From: CBDDRG01 sp051306415
GTDB lineage: Bacteria > Pseudomonadota > Gammaproteobacteria > Pseudomonadales > Porticoccaceae
Length of the DNA stretch: 27,740 bases
Direction of reading: 5' to 3'
NCBI GenBank assembly: GCA_051306415.1
Contig: JBPPNE010000183.1
Span: forward strand, 1 to 27,740
In this document: positions 24,243 to 27,740 of the stretch, piece by piece
How the letters are laid out: each line of letters opens with the position of its first letter
How positions within the stretch are numbered: the stretch's first letter is position 1
The notes under the pieces: model-generated
Seen by the model: the letters and a program-made list of their open reading frames with translations, nothing else
The model's database searches: none
Told to the model about the DNA's origin: nothing
Translations under genes and position numbers: made by a program

Positions 24243-26372
24243 CTAGAAGTGATAACGCAATTCTCCCAGCAGGCTGCGCCCACCTAGCGGAAGATCGCCC
24301 GGAATAAGCGGCACGGGCGAACCATTCAGGCTGGGTTCCCGCGCATCCTCGTCAAAGATATTTTTCGCGAGCAGCGCGAACTCCCAGTTATTCAGGAAGC
24401 GGGCCTTGCGCAGGTTGACATCAACAATCGCGTAGTCGTCGATCGCGGGGCGTGGATCGTTGAATACCCGATTCCGGCCCATTATCCAGTTTGTTTGCAG
24501 GTTGACCGTCCAGTCGTCGGGTAAACGCCAGTCGAAACGGACGTAGAATTCCTTCTCCGGCGCATTGCCGGCATCCCTGTCCACACTCTCATCAGTGGAT
24601 TGTTGCCAGGCAAAATTCGCCGCCATCGCAAAGGTTTCGTTGATAGCCCAGGTCGTTTCGAATTCAAACCCATGGCCGTTCTGCTCACCGGCGTTTTGCG
24701 CGGTACGGGTGCCGCCGCCGGCGTCGGGCACAAACTGAATGATGTCCTTCCAGACGTACTTGAACAGGTTGAGATGGGTGGTCAGGTTATAGGCCGGCCG
24801 GTAGTTGAAAGCGAGCTCATAGCTCTTCAGGGTTTCGGGGCGAAGCTTGGGGTTGCCGAGGATGGCGGGATTGGCTTGGGCTCCGGTCTCGGCAAAGGAT
24901 GGCGCCCGGAAGGCTTCGCCGTAGAGCGCCTTGACCGTGAGGTTTTGGCGAGCCGACCACACCAGCGCCAGCCGCGGATTGGTGGTGTCACCGAAATCGG
25001 AGTAGTGATCGTAGCGAACGCCGCCGGTAAATTCCCAATCATTGGCGAAGCGCCACACATCCTGTATAAAAGTGTAGGTGTTTTCGCGGCGACCTTCTTT
25101 CAGGAAGGTGACGGGCGTGTCCGACACATCCACCAGAGGGCTGCCGGGCAGAATCGGGAAACCGGTGCCGGGGTCGATGCCGAAATTCTTCTCTTCGCTC
25201 ACCTGGTATATCTCGCCAATATAGTAGCCGGTTCCCGCCATCAATTCATGGCGCTCAAAGCCGTGGTAAATACCGGTCAAATTGCCGCGATGATGGCGCT
25301 CATAGACCTCCGGGTTGCCGATCACCCCGTTTGGAAAGGGAGGCAACAGCGGTGAGCCCAGGTTGTCGAAAAAGGGCCCGCGCGAACCCGGCGGGAAAAT
25401 AACCAGATCCCTGTTGACCTCCTGGGTGGTAAACAGGGTGCTGGCCTGAGCCTTAAGCGAAAAATTATCGGTAAACTGCGGGTTGTCGTAAGTGAGATCG
25501 GCATTGAAGCGCTTGCTCGCACCCTCCCCTTCGGGATCGAGAGCTTGTGCCGTTCCTATCCCTAGCTGGCCTTCCCGGATTTGCGCCCCGGTTCGAAAGG
25601 TCAGGTGTTGATATCCCACCTCGAAACGGGCATCGATGTTTTCCCGCTCCAGGTTGACCGCTCCGGGCGCCAAGGAAGCGCTGGTGCCAGAGATCAAGTC
25701 GAGGAAGCTCTGGGCGTCGCTGCCGACCCGCTCATTCTGCCCGTCGGTTTTGTGCGCTTCGACGATGGCGCCGTAGCGCAACTCGCCGTTGGCCCCGCCG
25801 TACTGAAGCCAGGCATCCTTGGTGTTGAATGAGCCCGCCCTGCCGCCGCCTTCCAGTCCACTCAGCTCGGTTGGATTTTTGGTGATGATGTTGATCACCC
25901 CAGCGAAAGCGTCGGCGCCATAGATGGCCGAACCCGGCCCGCGGATTACCTCGATGCGGGAAATGGCCTCGATCGGCATTCCCCCCCAAATCAAACCACG
26001 GTCGCCCTGGAATAGGTTGGTCAAGGGGATACCATTCACCAGCATCAAGACCTGTGGGTTGAACTCGGAATGAATGCCGCGAAACGTGTAAACCGGGGCA
26101 TAGCCCGTCGCGTTTCTCGCCACGTGGAGGCCGGGGATCGCTTCCAATGCATCGTCGATATCGGTGGCGCCCATTTTTTTGATGTCAGCCGCCGTGATCA
26201 CCGATGCCACCGCGGGCGCCTTCGAGATCGGCTGGGCGAGGCCGGTCGCTATGCTGATCATCTCTTCATCGCCATAGATGGCGGCGAGGTCTTCATCGTT
26301 CGCGCCCTCGGCGGGTAGCTGTACTGAAGCCAGTACGATCAGACTGGCGGTCAGACGAGAGTATCTGTTCAC
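24243..26372 (-). CDS. TonB-dependent outer-membrane receptor
   Basis: This 709-residue protein imports a ligand across the outer membrane using TonB energy. After a signal peptide (about 1-23, ending AEGA) there is a TonB-box-like EEMISIATG. A plug domain follows with VASVITAADIKKMGATDIDDAL, NPQVLMLVNGIPL and ISRIEVIRGPGSAIYGADAFAGVINIITK. The rest is a 22-strand-type barrel ending in LLGELRYHF, with the terminal Phe needed for barrel insertion. I chose the GTG at 26372: it has GGAGG seven bases upstream and follows the preceding TGA stop by one base. A longer version starting at 26576 would add a non-signal N-terminus overlapping the upstream gene. The ligand is not identifiable. Confidence 0.92.
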   Translation of the reverse strand: MNRYSRLTASLIVLASVQLPAEGANDEDLAAIYGDEEMISIATGLAQPISKAPAVASVITAADIKKMGATDIDDALEAIPGLHVARNATGYAPVYTFRGIHSEFNPQVLMLVNGIPLTNLFQGDRGLIWGGMPIEAISRIEVIRGPGSAIYGADAFAGVINIITKNPTELSGLEGGGRAGSFNTKDAWLQYGGANGELRYGAIVEAHKTDGQNERVGSDAQSFLDLISGTSASLAPGAVNLERENIDARFEVGYQHLTFRTGAQIREGQLGIGTAQALDPEGEGASKRFNADLTYDNPQFTDNFSLKAQASTLFTTQEVNRDLVIFPPGSRGPFFDNLGSPLLPPFPNGVIGNPEVYERHHRGNLTGIYHGFERHELMAGTGYYIGEIYQVSEEKNFGIDPGTGFPILPGSPLVDVSDTPVTFLKEGRRENTYTFIQDVWRFANDWEFTGGVRYDHYSDFGDTTNPRLALVWSARQNLTVKALYGEAFRAPSFAETGAQANPAILGNPKLRPETLKSYELAFNYRPAYNLTTHLNLFKYVWKDIIQFVPDAGGGTRTAQNAGEQNGHGFEFETTWAINETFAMAANFAWQQSTDESVDRDAGNAPEKEFYVRFDWRLPDDWTVNLQTNWIMGRNRVFNDPRPAIDDYAIVDVNLRKARFLNNWEFALLAKNIFDEDAREPSLNGSPVPLIPGDLPLGGRSLLGELRYHF

Positions 26373-26373
26373 C

Positions 26374-27180
26374 TCAGCTCCTCCATTTCCGTTCCGTGTG
26401 GGCTCCCTTGAACTCGATTCTATCGGTGCGCAATGGAAAAAAAGCCCCTTCTGGCTTGTCGAGCGCATCGATATAGCAGGGGAACATTCCGGCAACGAAG
26501 GATATCGTTGCCATATAGTAATGTTCGGTTGGCGTCCGCTCCTCATCCGCAACCAACCCGGCGACAACACCGGCAATATTGAGCCGATACTTCAGTCGGG
26601 AGTTTTTCAGGTAATCTTCGATTTCAAAAGCGAGCTTAATATAGTTGCCGTCGCCCATTCCCAGGGACTTGGCAAAGTTCATCAAGGGTTTTACCCGTTC
26701 GTCACCGGTGACCAATGGCCGACCATAACCAAAAACATTCCGATATTTTTTCAGTTCGTCTTTGACAATCGCCTCAATCGAGCATCCCTGGGAGACTTTC
26801 TCTTTTGCCCGGTAGAGAAAATCGAGCGCACCCTTGATGGGGCGCAAGCCGTAGACCGTCGCCTCCGAAACGGCTACTCCAGCAGCGACGGCAAGTACGC
26901 CGGTGGACCTCGCCGTTCCCGCTAACGCCGCGACACGGTTGTTCCACAGCCTTGGATCGGGATAGCTGGTCGTGAGCGACCACACCCCTTCGACGAATCG
27001 GGCGAATCTCGGCATCTCTTTGCCGGTAATCCCGTAAATAAAAAATTCCATCCAGCGGTGGTTGTTGAGTTCGGCGAAAATATCCTTGCCCCGTAACACG
27101 ACGCGTCCTTCGGGAAACCAGGCCCCCATATCGGTTGCCCAGTTATCCTCGAATTCCTTGAGCAGCTCGGGGCCTTTCAT
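26374..27180 (-). CDS. Citrate synthase-like protein B, catalytic residues not conserved
   Basis: I recognise no named gene. The 268 residues resemble the citryl-CoA lyase-like branch of the citrate synthase superfamily: VVLRGKDIFAEL and MEFFIYGITGKEMPRFA near 27-61, the helix region LWNNRVAALAGTARSTGVLAVAAG (about 79-101), and GYGRPLVTGDERVKPL (151-166). The HGGA motif position reads IKGA (115-118), the second His of GxGH is R154, and the PNVD Asp region reads LNIAG (200-204). Citrate-synthase chemistry therefore looks lost, and it may be a structural, regulatory or repurposed subunit. It overlaps the upstream homologue by ATGA and the receptor start lies 1 bp after its stop, so the three are translationally coupled. 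The fold assignment is by eye. Confidence 0.6.
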   Translation of the reverse strand: MKGPELLKEFEDNWATDMGAWFPEGRVVLRGKDIFAELNNHRWMEFFIYGITGKEMPRFARFVEGVWSLTTSYPDPRLWNNRVAALAGTARSTGVLAVAAGVAVSEATVYGLRPIKGALDFLYRAKEKVSQGCSIEAIVKDELKKYRNVFGYGRPLVTGDERVKPLMNFAKSLGMGDGNYIKLAFEIEDYLKNSRLKYRLNIAGVVAGLVADEERTPTEHYYMATISFVAGMFPCYIDALDKPEGAFFPLRTDRIEFKGAHTERKWRS

Positions 27181-27740
27181 TGATCGGAGTCCTCCTTCCT
27201 TGGGCGGGGGCCGGGGTCGTTGGTCAGCGTGACACCGTCGATGAAAAACGGAAAGCGCCCCCAGCCCATTTGTTCTTGCTCCACCGCGTGGGCGGCGGCA
27301 CCGGGCAGGCGTAGCAGCAGGTAGAGCGCTTCAGCCGATTCGGGCGAAAACCCGAGGTCATGAAACGCGGCGGCCGCGACCCCGGATAGTGCGAGCGGCG
27401 CTGCGGCCGCCGTTTCCAGCGCGACCCGATTGGCCATGAGCCAGGGCAGCGCCGGGCCCGGGCTGTGGCTCGCCAGATAGGCCAGCAATTGCCTGACGGG
27501 AGTCGCGCAACTGGCGCCATTGGGATCGAAGCCGGGTGCATGCTCCAGTTGCGGCCAGACATCGGCGCGCTCTTCCACCGCTGGATTCTTGATCAGCGTG
27601 GTCCATGCATCGAGATCGGTGCCGCACTGTTGCCAGTAGTTCAGCGCCGTGAAGACCTCGCGCGCGCCGCCGAGATTGCCGGCGCCGACCGCAATCGCCG
27701 CGATCAGTGCGGAGGCTCGCGTCGATCCGCCCACTCCTGC
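27177..27740 (-). CDS. Citrate synthase-like protein A, partial (5' end beyond window), catalytic residues not conserved
   Basis: The frame is open to the window edge, so the visible 187 residues are the C-terminal part; an internal GTG at 27734 is unlikely to be the start. The pattern fits the C-terminal half of a citrate-synthase-fold protein: STRASALIAAIAVGAGNLGGARE (usual small-molecule HGGA region), APGFDPNGAS (usual PGFGHP region), APLALSGVAAAAFHDLGF (usual PNVDF region), then ALYLLLRLPGAAAHAVEQ, which closely fits the family C-terminus. Both active-site His positions and the Asp are replaced. It overlaps protein B by 4 bp (ATGA). The pair may form a heteromer. Function is unknown. Confidence 0.6.
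   Translation of the reverse strand, partial: AGVGGSTRASALIAAIAVGAGNLGGAREVFTALNYWQQCGTDLDAWTTLIKNPAVEERADVWPQLEHAPGFDPNGASCATPVRQLLAYLASHSPGPALPWLMANRVALETAAAAPLALSGVAAAAFHDLGFSPESAEALYLLLRLPGAAAHAVEQEQMGWGRFPFFIDGVTLTNDPGPRPRKEDSDQ

Noticed and set aside
26373..26576. Longer TonB-dependent receptor starting at 26576
   Set aside because: The extra residues have no signal-peptide character and lie wholly within the citrate-synthase-like gene. The GTG at 26372 has a strong ribosome site and a proper signal peptide.

Overview
The window reads as a chromosomal segment of a gammaproteobacterium. The block pilT-pilU / ruvX-yqgE-tonB-gshB / pilG-pilH-pilI-pilJ-chpA-chpC follows the gene order of the Pseudomonas aeruginosa twitching-motility locus. 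The composition is GC-rich and the other genes (AlkK/DmdB-like ligase, acyl-CoA dehydrogenase, large c-di-GMP signalling protein, TonB-dependent receptor) fit a Pseudomonadales/Cellvibrionales-type, possibly marine, aerobic heterotroph. That placement is inference from gene content and order only.

Layout. 1-1406 (+): end of pilT, then complete pilU (pilus retraction ATPases). 1464-4354 (-): gshB, a TonB-family protein, yqgE and ruvX, transcribed toward pilU. 4355-4661: divergent control region with a perfect 11-bp hairpin, a small palindrome and phased short repeats. 4662-14073 (+): Chp/Pil chemosensory operon pilG, pilH, pilI, pilJ, chpA, chpC. It lacks the CheR-like (pilK) and CheB-like (chpB) adaptation genes, and its PilJ receptor has almost no periplasmic part. 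14118-14939 (-): uppP. 15091-18571 (+): acyl-CoA ligase and long-form acyl-CoA dehydrogenase, resembling the DmdB/DmdC or AlkK/FadE class. 18596-24021 (-): a periplasmic binding protein without a transporter, followed by a 1489-residue hybrid kinase that also carries GGDEF and EAL domains. 24119-24242: a nested palindromic repeat element ending at a stop codon. 24243-27740 (-): two translationally coupled proteins with citrate-synthase-fold signatures that have lost the catalytic residues, then a TonB-dependent receptor. The first gene runs off the window.

How they may work together. The left half is a contact/pilus signalling unit: ChpA with PilG/PilH, PilI and ChpC receives signal from PilJ and controls the PilT/PilU motors, and the TonB-family protein sits where P. 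aeruginosa has tonB3, a gene needed for normal twitching. The right half looks like a sensing and uptake unit. The outer-membrane receptor is coupled to two apparently non-catalytic citrate-synthase-like proteins, and downstream lies a periplasmic sensor protein feeding a phosphorelay that ends in c-di-GMP synthesis and breakdown. The citrate-synthase-like pair coupled to a receptor is the part I recognise least and the best candidate for something undescribed.
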